From DATHSY01 sp046729855 (GTDB lineage: Bacteria > Actinomycetota > UBA4738 > HRBIN12), in the NCBI GenBank assembly GCA_046729855.1, contig JBKPHM010000024.1, positions 1 through 64,000 on the forward strand: a stretch of DNA of 64,000 bases. Reading direction: 5' to 3'. A model generated the notes under the pieces. The model searched no databases. It saw only the letters and a list, made by a program, of their open reading frames with translations, and was not told the DNA's origin. Within the stretch, counting starts at the first letter, position 1. Each line of letters opens with the position of its first letter. The translations under genes were made by a program, and so were the position numbers. Shown here one piece after another: positions 1 through 8,322 of this stretch.

Positions 1-116
1 GCGACAGGTTCCCGGAGCCGATCCCCACCTCTTGGGTCACCCAAACCACCCCCCTCGGCCGGGGGGGGGCCGGCTCCGCCGCCCGCCCCCGTTCGGACGT
101 GATCCTGCCAGGTCCG
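1..116. other. Left-edge intergenic DNA downstream of sigma factor
   Basis: No gene is recognisable here. The segment lies downstream of the minus-strand sigma factor. It holds a short palindrome TTGGGTCACCCAA (32-44) and a G/C homopolymer-rich stretch around 51-76 that could fold, but there is no T-run typical of an intrinsic terminator. No tRNA or start of another gene is visible. Confidence 0.4.
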
Positions 117-1049
<933 letters not shown>

Positions 1050-1186
1050 CGTGCTCCTTCTCCCCCCTCGAGGCCTCGGGGGCGTGGGCGTCCCCCACGA
1101 AGGTCCTCGGGGAATTTCTGTTTCCCGTGCGAGCGACCCGGGACGGGCGCGGATCAACGGGCCGCCCCCCGGCAACCTCGAAGGCG

Positions 1187-1215
1187 ATCGTACCCACCGG
1201 GCCACCCTTTGTAAA
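1187..1215 (-). promoter_or_regulatory. Sigma-70 promoter of the sigma factor gene
   Basis: On the minus strand, TTTACA (1210-1215) and TACGAT (1187-1192) are separated by exactly 17 bases, a good match to a housekeeping -35/-10 pair. Transcription would start near 1180 and leave a leader of about 130 bases before the ATG at 1049. The rest of the 1050-1416 intergenic stretch shows no gene, only this promoter and the -10 element of the divergent phosphoesterase gene. Confidence 0.6.
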
Positions 1216-1403
1216 GGCAGGCACAGGTTAAGACGCCGTGGATACTGCGGATATTCCCCATCCACGCACCCGATCGTTCGGCCGATCGGGCGTCGGAAGC
1301 CGCGTCCATAGCGTAGCGCGATCGGCGTATCGGTCTCGATGCCGGGGATCGGGCCGACCCGGAGTGCGGCGCGATGGGTTGCCCATCAGGGGCCGCGGAC
1401 GCT

Positions 1404-1409
1404 TAGGCT
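1404..1409 (+). promoter_or_regulatory. -10 element (TAGGCT), probable leaderless start
   Basis: TAGGCT ends 7 bases before the ATG at 1417, and there is no Shine-Dalgarno sequence between. TTGCCC at 1379-1384 is a possible -35 at 19 bases. This fits a leaderless transcript. Confidence 0.45.
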
Positions 1410-1416
1410 GCGCGGG

Positions 1417-2820
1417 ATGGAACGACGCCTCCGAGTGCGCGTGATCGCGCTGGCGGTCGCGGCCGCGTGCGTCGCGGTGGCGCCTTTCCTCCTGTGGCCG
1501 CCCGGACGCGAGCCGGCCCGTGCGGCCAATGGGCTCGATACGCTCGACCACCTGATCTTCATCGTCCAGGAGAACCGCTCGTTCGATCACTACTTCGGGA
1601 CGTTCCCCGGCGCGGACGGCATCCAGTTCCGCGCCGACGGCGTACCGGCCGTGTGTATCCCGGACCCGGTCGTGGGCCACTGTTCGCGCCCGTATCCCAG
1701 CCGATCCCTGCTCCAGCAGGGCGGCCCCCACGACCGCCCGGCCTCCATCGCCGACATCAACGGCGGGGCGATGGACGGGTTCATCCGAACCGCGGCCGAA
1801 CGCAAGAAGCTCTGCGCGTCGGATCGGACCCCCACCCGGTGCCGGCCGTTTCTCGGTCCCGACCTCCAGCCCGACGTCGTGAGCTACCACACGGCCGAGG
1901 AGATCCCGAACTACTGGGCGTACGCGGAACACTTCGTCCTGCAGGACCGCATGTTCGCGCCGACGGACTCATGGACGCTGCCGGCACACCTGTTCCTGGT
2001 CTCGGCATGGTCGGCGTACTGCCCCGATCGCCACGACCCAATGAGCTGCCGGTCGAACGTGGACCTGACGCGACGGGGGCAGTATCACCGGTACGGCGAC
2101 CCCCCGGTCTACGCGTGGACAGAGATCACGCACCTCCTCGACCGCGGCGGGGTGAGCTGGGCGTATTACGTGGGCGATGGAACGTGCGTCTCGCCCCCCT
2201 GTAGCCAGGAGCCGGGGCGCTGGGGGACGACGGCGTCGGGTAAGAACCCCCTCCCCGGGTTCGTCGGCGTCGTTGGTCGGGATCAGCTCGATCACATCCG
2301 AACGCATCGGACGTTCCTCGACGCCGCACGAAGCGGAACCCTCCCCTCGGTATCGTGGGTCGTCCCGGGGAACCGTGTCAGCGAGCACCCCGGCGCCGCC
2401 ACACCGATCGACGACGGTCAGGCTTACGTGACCAAGCTCGTGAACGCCGTCATGCGAGGACCGGACTGGCAGAGCACCGCGATCTTCCTCACGTGGGACG
2501 ACTGGGGCGGCTTCTACGACCACGTCGTGCCGCCGCGGGTCGACCGCAACGGGTTCGGTCTGCGCGTTCCCGGCATCACGATCAGCGCGTGGGCCCGTGC
2601 CGGCACGATCGATCATCAGACGCTGTCGTTCGACGCGTACCTCAAGCTCATCGAGGATCGGTTCCTCGGCGGGCAGCGGCTCGATCCGAGCACCGACGGG
2701 CGCCCCGACTCGCGACCGACGGTCCGCGAGGAACTGGACGTGCTGGGAGATCTGTCGCTGGAGTTCGACTTCACGCAGGCACCGCTCGACCCGCTGATCC
2801 TGGACCCGCGGCCCGGGTAG
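1417..2820 (+). CDS. Exported phosphoesterase (phospholipase C / acid phosphatase family)
   Basis: A 467-residue protein of the phosphoesterase family PF04185, which includes phospholipases C and acid phosphatases that hydrolyse phosphate mono- or diesters outside the cell. Residues 7-26 form a hydrophobic export signal or anchor. The family signature ENRSFDHYFGT lies at residues 52-62, and later motifs such as TWDDWGGFYDHV and the PGITISAWAR region match the family. I chose the ATG at 1417 because it starts just before the signal segment and follows a TAGGCT element; the frame is open upstream to 1339 but without signal character. It is convergent with the next gene, 22 bases away. The substrate is not determinable from sequence. 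Confidence 0.85.
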   Translation: MERRLRVRVIALAVAAACVAVAPFLLWPPGREPARAANGLDTLDHLIFIVQENRSFDHYFGTFPGADGIQFRADGVPAVCIPDPVVGHCSRPYPSRSLLQQGGPHDRPASIADINGGAMDGFIRTAAERKKLCASDRTPTRCRPFLGPDLQPDVVSYHTAEEIPNYWAYAEHFVLQDRMFAPTDSWTLPAHLFLVSAWSAYCPDRHDPMSCRSNVDLTRRGQYHRYGDPPVYAWTEITHLLDRGGVSWAYYVGDGTCVSPPCSQEPGRWGTTASGKNPLPGFVGVVGRDQLDHIRTHRTFLDAARSGTLPSVSWVVPGNRVSEHPGAATPIDDGQAYVTKLVNAVMRGPDWQSTAIFLTWDDWGGFYDHVVPPRVDRNGFGLRVPGITISAWARAGTIDHQTLSFDAYLKLIEDRFLGGQRLDPSTDGRPDSRPTVREELDVLGDLSLEFDFTQAPLDPLILDPRPG

Positions 2821-2842
2821 CCGCGCCTCGGATCGCCCCGCC

Positions 2843-4168
2843 TCAGCGCGACACGCGGACAGACAACACCGGCGGAAGCCGTCGCGCGGCAGTCGTCCAG
2901 GTCGCACCGCCGTCCGCGGAGCCAAACACCTCGCCCGACGTGGCGCCGAAGTACAGCCCGAGCGGCTCTGCGTCGTCGCGCCCGAAGGCCTGTCGCAGGA
3001 CCGTCAGGTACGCGTTCTTTTGAGGCAGCCCGTCGGCCCGGGGCGACCACGAGGAGCCCGCGTCCCGCGTCTCGTACACCCTGACCTTCCCCTCGGGGGT
3101 CACGCGGTCCCCCGAGTCGGCGAGCGGGATCACGTACGCGGAGTCGGGGTCGCCGGGGTCGATCGCCATCGGGAACCCGAAGTCCGACGGCAGGCCGGTG
3201 GCGATGTCGTTCCACGATTCCCCTGCATCGTCGGATCGGTAGACGCCGCCGTGGAACTGCATGAAGAGCCGTTCGGGCCGCACGGGGGAGCGATGCATGT
3301 TGTGGACGCAGAGGTCGAGCGTGGTCGCCCACGTCTCCTCCGGCAGGTAGCGCGGGATGAGGCCGGCGTTGCCGTGCCGCCACGTGGCACCACCGTCCTC
3401 CGTTAGCCAGACCCCGACCGCGGAGATGCCGATCGCGAGACGGTCGGGCTCGCCCGGCCACGGGCAGATCGAGTGGAGCGCGAGCCCACCGAACCCGGGT
3501 TGCCACTCTTTCCGGCCCGGCTGGTCCCATAGGGCGCGGTTGAGCGACCATGTGAACCCACCGTCCTCGCTCGCGAACAGCGCCGCCGGCGCCACTCCCG
3601 CGTACAACTGTCCGTCGTCCGCCCCGGGGTGCACGATCCAGATCCGCTCGACGGCCGCGTCCGCGTCGTCGGGGAACCGCGGACCCTCGACCGGCTCCCA
3701 ATCGCCGGCGGCGTCATCGGTCACGTAGATGCGTGGCCCGAACTGGCCGTGCGTCACCGACGCCAGGTACCGGCCCATCCTGGGTTCGCGGATCGCGTAC
3801 TCGACGCTGGATCCGGCGAAGGCGCGCGCCGCGACGTCGAGCTCGCCACCGCGCGACCCCCGCAGGACGACGAGTCCCTTGCGCGTGCCGACGAGGACCT
3901 CCGCGTCCTCGCCGCCGGAGATCGCGGGCAGGACGTGCACCAGGTCAGCGCCCCCGATGGGATCGGCGGCCCGGGCCCTCTCGCCGTTCACGAAGACGCC
4001 CACGTGCTCGCGGATCTCGCCCCGCTCGTCGAGGACCCACCCGGACAGGCGCGGATATTCCCGTTCGAGGGCCCGCAGGACGTCGGCGACGGTGGCGCCG
4101 TCGACGGCGAGCTCGCGCAGCCCCCCGGCGAGGTCGCGGAGCGGCGGGCGCAGCGAAACGGTTGCCAC
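2843..4168 (-). CDS. MoaD/ThiS-like ubiquitin-fold domain fused to BNR/WD40-like propeller
   Basis: A 441-residue fusion. Residues 1-86 look like a MoaD/ThiS sulfur-carrier or ubiquitin-like domain (VADVLRALEREYPRL, VFVNGERARAADPI, LVHVLPAISGG) and end in a Gly-Gly pair at 85-86. In free MoaD/ThiS proteins this pair is the C-terminal tail that is adenylated and thiocarboxylated. Here the chain continues directly into VLVGTRKGLVVLRG and a sialidase/BNR-type propeller with repeated SxDGGxTW motifs (FASEDGGFTWS, LTEDGGATWR, YRSDDAGESWN, GSADGGATW). No signal peptide is seen, so it is probably cytoplasmic. The GTG start at 4168 follows a TAGACT element by 8 bases. Whether the carrier tail is released by proteolysis or is inactive is unknown. 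Confidence 0.8.
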   Translation of the reverse strand: MATVSLRPPLRDLAGGLRELAVDGATVADVLRALEREYPRLSGWVLDERGEIREHVGVFVNGERARAADPIGGADLVHVLPAISGGEDAEVLVGTRKGLVVLRGSRGGELDVAARAFAGSSVEYAIREPRMGRYLASVTHGQFGPRIYVTDDAAGDWEPVEGPRFPDDADAAVERIWIVHPGADDGQLYAGVAPAALFASEDGGFTWSLNRALWDQPGRKEWQPGFGGLALHSICPWPGEPDRLAIGISAVGVWLTEDGGATWRHGNAGLIPRYLPEETWATTLDLCVHNMHRSPVRPERLFMQFHGGVYRSDDAGESWNDIATGLPSDFGFPMAIDPGDPDSAYVIPLADSGDRVTPEGKVRVYETRDAGSSWSPRADGLPQKNAYLTVLRQAFGRDDAEPLGLYFGATSGEVFGSADGGATWTTAARRLPPVLSVRVSR

Positions 4169-4176
4169 GGCGCACG

Positions 4177-4182
4177 AGTCTA
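4177..4182 (-). promoter_or_regulatory. -10 element (TAGACT), probable leaderless start
   Basis: Read on the minus strand, TAGACT lies 8 bases before the GTG at 4168, with no ribosome-binding site between. It is divergent from the element at 4260. Confidence 0.4.
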
Positions 4183-4259
4183 GCGACGGACCCGGCCACG
4201 GGCGAGGGACTCCACGGCGTTGCGCGGGGGGCAGGGGGGCAGGGTGCAGCCGCGCGACG

Positions 4260-4265
4260 TAGCCT
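4260..4265 (+). promoter_or_regulatory. -10 element (TAGCCT), probable leaderless start
   Basis: TAGCCT ends 6 bases before the ATG at 4272, with no Shine-Dalgarno sequence between them. Confidence 0.45.
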
Positions 4266-4271
4266 GAGCCG

Positions 4272-5177
4272 ATGGCGGCGTTCGAGCTTCCGGCGAGCCG
4301 GTACGTTGACCTCGATGGGCCGGTCCACTACGTCGAGTGGGAGGGGCCGCCGGACCTGACGTTCGTGCTGATCCACGGGCTCGGTGGGTCGCACCTGAAC
4401 TGGGTCCGCGTCGCCCCATCCCTGTCGCGGCTCGGGCGCGTCGTCGTGCCAGACCTCCCCGGCTTCGGACGGTCCCCGCTCGCCGGTCGGCGGTCCGCGA
4501 TGCATGCCGGTCGGCGTCTGCTCGGCGACCTCGTCCGCAAGCTCGCCACCGGACAGACGATCGTCGTGGGCAACTCGATGGGCGGCGGGTACGCGATGCT
4601 GCACGCCGCATTCGAACCCGACTCGGTGGCCGGGCTGATCCTGACCTCGTCCGTCTTCCCCTGGGCCCCGGCCGCGATACCGTCGCCCCTCGCCGTCGCC
4701 GCGTTCGCCGTCTACCGGATGCCATGGGTCGGCGAGCACGTGGTCGCGACGCGGTTCCGCCGCCTGGATCCCGAGCTCGTCGTGCGCTGGGGCTTTCGGC
4801 TGACGGCGGGCGATGCGTCCAGGATCCCGCCCGAGGTCGTCCGGGCGCACGTCGACCTGGTGCGCGAACGGCAGCACGATCGCACCGCGGCGCCGGCGTT
4901 CCTCGAGGCCGCGCGCTCGATCCTGTGGTTGGGCGCGCGGCCATCGCTGTCCAGGCGCGTCATCGACGCGATCGACGTCCCGGTGCTGGTGATCCACGGC
5001 AGCCGGGACCGGCTGGTGCCACTCGCGTACGCGCTGTCGGTGCTGGAGCGGCGGCCGACCTGGGATCACGCGATCCTGCCCGGCCTCGGTCACGTGCCAC
5101 AGCTCGAGGATCCCGACCGCTGGTTGAACGCGGTGGAACGCTGGCTGGTCGATCGAGAGCTCGTCGAGGTCGATTAG
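4272..5177 (+). CDS. Alpha/beta hydrolase
   Basis: A 301-residue alpha/beta-hydrolase fold protein with a complete catalytic triad: nucleophile Ser102 in GNSMGG, Asp246 in HGSRDRLVP, and His274 in GLGHVPQ. The oxyanion-hole motif HGLGGS is near residue 35. It resembles C-C hydrolases, lipases and esterases of small lipophilic substrates; the substrate cannot be assigned. There is no signal peptide, so it is probably cytoplasmic. Its stop codon overlaps the end of the convergent WS/DGAT gene by 4 bases. Confidence 0.85.
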   Translation: MAAFELPASRYVDLDGPVHYVEWEGPPDLTFVLIHGLGGSHLNWVRVAPSLSRLGRVVVPDLPGFGRSPLAGRRSAMHAGRRLLGDLVRKLATGQTIVVGNSMGGGYAMLHAAFEPDSVAGLILTSSVFPWAPAAIPSPLAVAAFAVYRMPWVGEHVVATRFRRLDPELVVRWGFRLTAGDASRIPPEVVRAHVDLVRERQHDRTAAPAFLEAARSILWLGARPSLSRRVIDAIDVPVLVIHGSRDRLVPLAYALSVLERRPTWDHAILPGLGHVPQLEDPDRWLNAVERWLVDRELVEVD

Positions 5178-6568
5178 ACGCCGGCAGCCTTCGAGATCTT
5201 CGCGAACGATTCGTCCAGGGCCGCCGCGAGGGCGTCGAGGTCCGGCACGGCGTTTCGGTCGGCGGTCAGACCGAACGCCATCGTCCCGCCGAGCGACGTG
5301 CACGCGATCGACAGCGGCGCGTTGGCACCGAGCGGCATCGCCGGGTATGTGCCGACGAGCCTGGCGCCCGCGAGGTAGAGCGGCTGTTGAGGCGCGGGGA
5401 CGTTCGACACGACGACGTTGAACCACGGCCCGCGTGAGGCCGCGCGCGCGGCTGCGGCGAGCAGGCCGGCCGGGGCGTACGCGCCCAGCGCGACGATCGC
5501 GTCGACGCTCATGGCGGCCATCGATCCCTTGAGATGCGACGTCGCGCGCCGGACCGCGGCGAGTCGTCGCGCGGCGGACATCGCGCCGACGGGGACGTCG
5601 ACGAACGCGGGCGCCACGCGGTTGCCGGCCGTGGATCCGCCCTGGGTGCCGACCGAGACCGGCACCATGACACGCAGCGACCGGCCTCGGGTCGGGGACC
5701 CGCGTGAGGACAGAAGGCGGTGCAGCGACTCGGCCACGCACGTCAGCACGACGTCGTTCACAGTTCCGCCGAGCGCCTGCTTCACGTCCCTGAACCACTG
5801 GACGGGTGCCTCCGTCATGGCGAAGCGGCGCGAGGACCCCACCGGCGCGTCGAGCGGCGAGGACGGCCGCACGCCCAGGCCGAGCAGGTCGCGCACGCCG
5901 GATGCGACCGCCCCGACGCCGAGCGCGGCGACCGCCGGCGAGCGCCGAACCGTGTCGACGGCGTCCAGCCCGGCGCGCAGCGGGTGCGTGACGGCATCGC
6001 GCAGCGCCTGAGCGAGGAGCTCGGACGAGGTGGGCTCGGGATCGGGCGTCCAGCCGCGGGGCGGCTCGAACGGCAGCCGGTCGCGTTCGAGGTCGTACAT
6101 CGCCATCGCGAGCTGGATTCCGGAGATGCCGTCCATCATCGCGTGGTGGATCTTCATCACCGTGGCGACGTGGCCGCCCTCGAGCCCCTCGACGAGGTAC
6201 AGCTCCCAGAGCGGCCGCGTGCGATCGAGCGGCCGGGAGATCACGTCGGCGACCAGGTCCGTGAGCTGCCGGCGCCCTCCGGGGGCCGGCAGCGCCGCCC
6301 TGTGCACGTGCGCGCCGAGGTCGAATGAGACGTCGTCGACCCAGACGGGCAGCGCCAGGTTGCCCAGGACGAACCGGACGCGCTTGCGGAACCGAGGGGC
6401 GAGGTAAAGCCGCGCCTCGAACCGGTCCCGCACCTCCTCGAACCGCACCCGTCCGCCGGGGCGCGTCGATGGGTCGAAGATCGACACGGCGGCCACGTGC
6501 ATGTGCATGCCGCCCCGCTCCAGGAACAGGAACGAGGCGTCGAGCGGCGTCAGGCGTTCTGGCGGCAC
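5174..6568 (-). CDS. Wax ester synthase / diacylglycerol O-acyltransferase (WS/DGAT)
   Basis: A 464-residue member of the bacterial WS/DGAT family, which transfers acyl groups from acyl-CoA to fatty alcohols or diacylglycerol to make storage wax esters or triacylglycerol at the inner membrane. The active-site motif HHxxxDG is intact as HHAMMDG at residues 141-147. N-terminal LTPLDASFLFLE and C-terminal NVVVSNVPAP segments are typical, as is the length. The start is GTG at 6568, 6 bases after a TAGGGT element. It suggests the organism accumulates neutral lipid, which agrees with an actinobacterial origin. Confidence 0.92.
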   Translation of the reverse strand: MPPERLTPLDASFLFLERGGMHMHVAAVSIFDPSTRPGGRVRFEEVRDRFEARLYLAPRFRKRVRFVLGNLALPVWVDDVSFDLGAHVHRAALPAPGGRRQLTDLVADVISRPLDRTRPLWELYLVEGLEGGHVATVMKIHHAMMDGISGIQLAMAMYDLERDRLPFEPPRGWTPDPEPTSSELLAQALRDAVTHPLRAGLDAVDTVRRSPAVAALGVGAVASGVRDLLGLGVRPSSPLDAPVGSSRRFAMTEAPVQWFRDVKQALGGTVNDVVLTCVAESLHRLLSSRGSPTRGRSLRVMVPVSVGTQGGSTAGNRVAPAFVDVPVGAMSAARRLAAVRRATSHLKGSMAAMSVDAIVALGAYAPAGLLAAAARAASRGPWFNVVVSNVPAPQQPLYLAGARLVGTYPAMPLGANAPLSIACTSLGGTMAFGLTADRNAVPDLDALAAALDESFAKISKAAGV

Positions 6569-6574
6569 GACATC

Positions 6575-6580
6575 ACCCTA
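6575..6580 (-). promoter_or_regulatory. -10 element (TAGGGT), probable leaderless start
   Basis: On the minus strand, TAGGGT lies 6 bases before the GTG start of the WS/DGAT gene. Confidence 0.35.
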
Positions 6581-6583
6581 CCG

Positions 6584-7516
6584 CTAGGGCATCGCGGGCT
6601 CCCGGACGCGCGAGGGCAGTGCCACGCTCGCCAGGATCGCCCCGGCCAGGATCAGGACGCCCCCGACGGCGACGCCGATCCCGATCGGCTCGGACAGGAA
6701 CGCCCACGCGAGGAGCGCCGCCGCGAGCGGCTCCATCGCGCCGATGATCGACGAGCGCTCCGCCCCGATCAGCCGTATCCCGCCGAGCAACGTGACGAAC
6801 GCGCCCGCCGTGCCGACGCCCATCGCGAGCAGGATCGCCCATTCCCTCCACCCCGTTGGCGCCTCCCACTGCCCCGTCGCGATCGATGCGATGAACGTGG
6901 AGACGGACACGGTGGCGCTGACCCATAGGGACGCGGTGAGCGGCTGCGTGCGCCGGATCACGACGTCGGCGCCCAGCATGTAGCCGGTGATGATGACGGC
7001 CGACGTGACCGCGAGGACCACCCCGATGGGTTCGATGACGAGCTCGCCGCCCACGGCCACCACGATCGCCGCGCCGGCGACGGCCATCGCGAGCGCTACC
7101 GCCGTGCGGCGCGGCGGCGCGCCGCGGCGCAGGACCACCCACGATCCCGCCGCGACGAACACCGGATACGTGTAGAACAGGAGCGTCACGGCGGCCGCCG
7201 TGCCGTGCCCGAGCGCCGCCAGGAAGAAGCTCGCCTCGACCGCGTAGCCGGCAGCGGCGAGCGCGACGATCCGTCCCCGCTCGCCCCGCGCCGGGGCCAT
7301 CGGACGCCGAAGTACCAGCAGGATGGCGGCCAGCACGACCGCCGCCGCCCCGAACCGGAACGCCAGCACCGACCAGACCGGCAGGCCCCGGTCGAAGATC
7401 GAGCTCGAGAGCACGACGACGGCGCCGAACTGCAGCGCCGCCGCGACGGCGAGCAGGCCGCCGATCCTCTCGCCCCGGCGCCCCCGCGGACCGGTCCCCC
7501 ACGCCGCCGCGCTCAC
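6584..7516 (-). CDS. EamA-family (DMT superfamily) transporter
   Basis: A 310-residue membrane protein with about ten hydrophobic helices arranged as two five-helix EamA repeats. It belongs to the drug/metabolite transporter superfamily, whose members export or import metabolites and amino acids. The GPRGRRGERIGG N-terminus is cytoplasmic and basic. Its GTG start at 7516 overlaps the stop of the upstream AlaX-like gene (GTGA), so the two are co-transcribed and translationally coupled. The substrate is unknown. Confidence 0.85.
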   Translation of the reverse strand: MSAAAWGTGPRGRRGERIGGLLAVAAALQFGAVVVLSSSIFDRGLPVWSVLAFRFGAAAVVLAAILLVLRRPMAPARGERGRIVALAAAGYAVEASFFLAALGHGTAAAVTLLFYTYPVFVAAGSWVVLRRGAPPRRTAVALAMAVAGAAIVVAVGGELVIEPIGVVLAVTSAVIITGYMLGADVVIRRTQPLTASLWVSATVSVSTFIASIATGQWEAPTGWREWAILLAMGVGTAGAFVTLLGGIRLIGAERSSIIGAMEPLAAALLAWAFLSEPIGIGVAVGGVLILAGAILASVALPSRVREPAMP

Positions 7517-8226
7517 CGGTCGGCGAGCTCGATCCGCATCCGCTTGAAGCCCCTGCCCTTGTTCTCGGTCTTCACCACACGGACGCGGCCGACCTCGGCC
7601 GTCGAGCGGACGTGCGTGCCGCCGTCCGCCTGGCGGTCCAGGCCGTCGATATCGATCACGCGGATCGGGTCGACATGCTCCGGGATCAGGTTCACCTTCG
7701 TCCGGATCAGGTCCGGATCGGCCAGGGCCTCGGCCCGCGGCAGGAACGCGACGCTCACGACACGGTCGCGCGCGAGCTCGTCGTTCAGCCGCCCCTCGAC
7801 CTCACGGGCGAAGTCGGACGAGATCGTCGGGAGCTCGAAGTCCATCCGCGCGACGCCGGGTTCCATGTTGCCGCCGGTCACCTTGGCGTCGAAGTCGCCG
7901 AACACGATCGCCGAGAGTGCGTGCAGCGCGGTGTGCGTCCGCATCAGCAGATACCGGCGGGCCCAGTCGATCTCGGCGCGGACGCGCACGCCGACGGCCG
8001 GGGCGTCGCCGGACGTGACGTGCAGCACGTCGCCGGCGCGCTTGAGCGTGTCCGAGACGGCGACGTCGGCGTCGTCCCACCGGAGGAGCCCGGTGTCGCC
8101 CGGCTGCCCGCCGCCCCGCGCGTAGAAGACGGTCCTGTCCAGGACGACGCCGTCCTCGGCGGCCGCGACGACAGCGGCGTCGCATGTGGCGGCGTACGCG
8201 TCCACGGAGGCGAGCTCGTCGGTCAT
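7513..8226 (-). CDS. alaX: Alanyl-tRNA editing protein (AlaX-like)
   Basis: A 237-residue free-standing editing domain related to the C-terminal part of alanyl-tRNA synthetase. Such proteins hydrolyse Ser- or Gly-tRNA(Ala) made in error. Seen in the sequence: FYARGGGQPGDTG near residue 34, the zinc-binding pair H98xxxH102 (HTALH), and DGGTH at 201-205. In AlaRS the first position of this last motif is Cys; Asp here is common in stand-alone AlaX-type proteins. It begins at the ATG at 8226, 9 bases after a TAGGCT element, and leads a two-gene operon with the EamA transporter. Confidence 0.87.
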   Translation of the reverse strand: MTDELASVDAYAATCDAAVVAAAEDGVVLDRTVFYARGGGQPGDTGLLRWDDADVAVSDTLKRAGDVLHVTSGDAPAVGVRVRAEIDWARRYLLMRTHTALHALSAIVFGDFDAKVTGGNMEPGVARMDFELPTISSDFAREVEGRLNDELARDRVVSVAFLPRAEALADPDLIRTKVNLIPEHVDPIRVIDIDGLDRQADGGTHVRSTAEVGRVRVVKTENKGRGFKRMRIELADR

Positions 8227-8235
8227 GCCGGCCGA

Positions 8236-8241
8236 AGCCTA
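8236..8241 (-). promoter_or_regulatory. -10 element (TAGGCT) of the AlaX-EamA operon
   Basis: On the minus strand, TAGGCT lies 9 bases before the ATG at 8226. It overlaps the end of the 12-base tandem repeat at 8238-8261. Confidence 0.4.
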
Positions 8242-8261
8242 TCCGACGACCTATCCGACGA
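8238..8261. repeat. Perfect tandem 12-bp direct repeat in divergent promoter region
   Basis: CCTATCCGACGA occurs twice with no spacer, between the divergent AlaX and histidine kinase genes and touching the AlaX -10 element. It could be an operator, but nothing proves this. Confidence 0.6.
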
Positions 8262-8322
8262 CCGGTGGGAGCGCCTTCGTCGCCCGTTCAGGCGAACGCG
8301 AGAAACGACCGATAACCGACGC

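Noticed and set aside
1..116. Possible tRNA or small RNA at the left edge
   Set aside because: No acceptor stem, T-loop or anticodon arm could be matched.
7612..8322. Upstream extension of the histidine kinase frame
   Set aside because: It lies entirely over the minus-strand AlaX gene; the kinase begins at GTG 8323 just before its first membrane helix.
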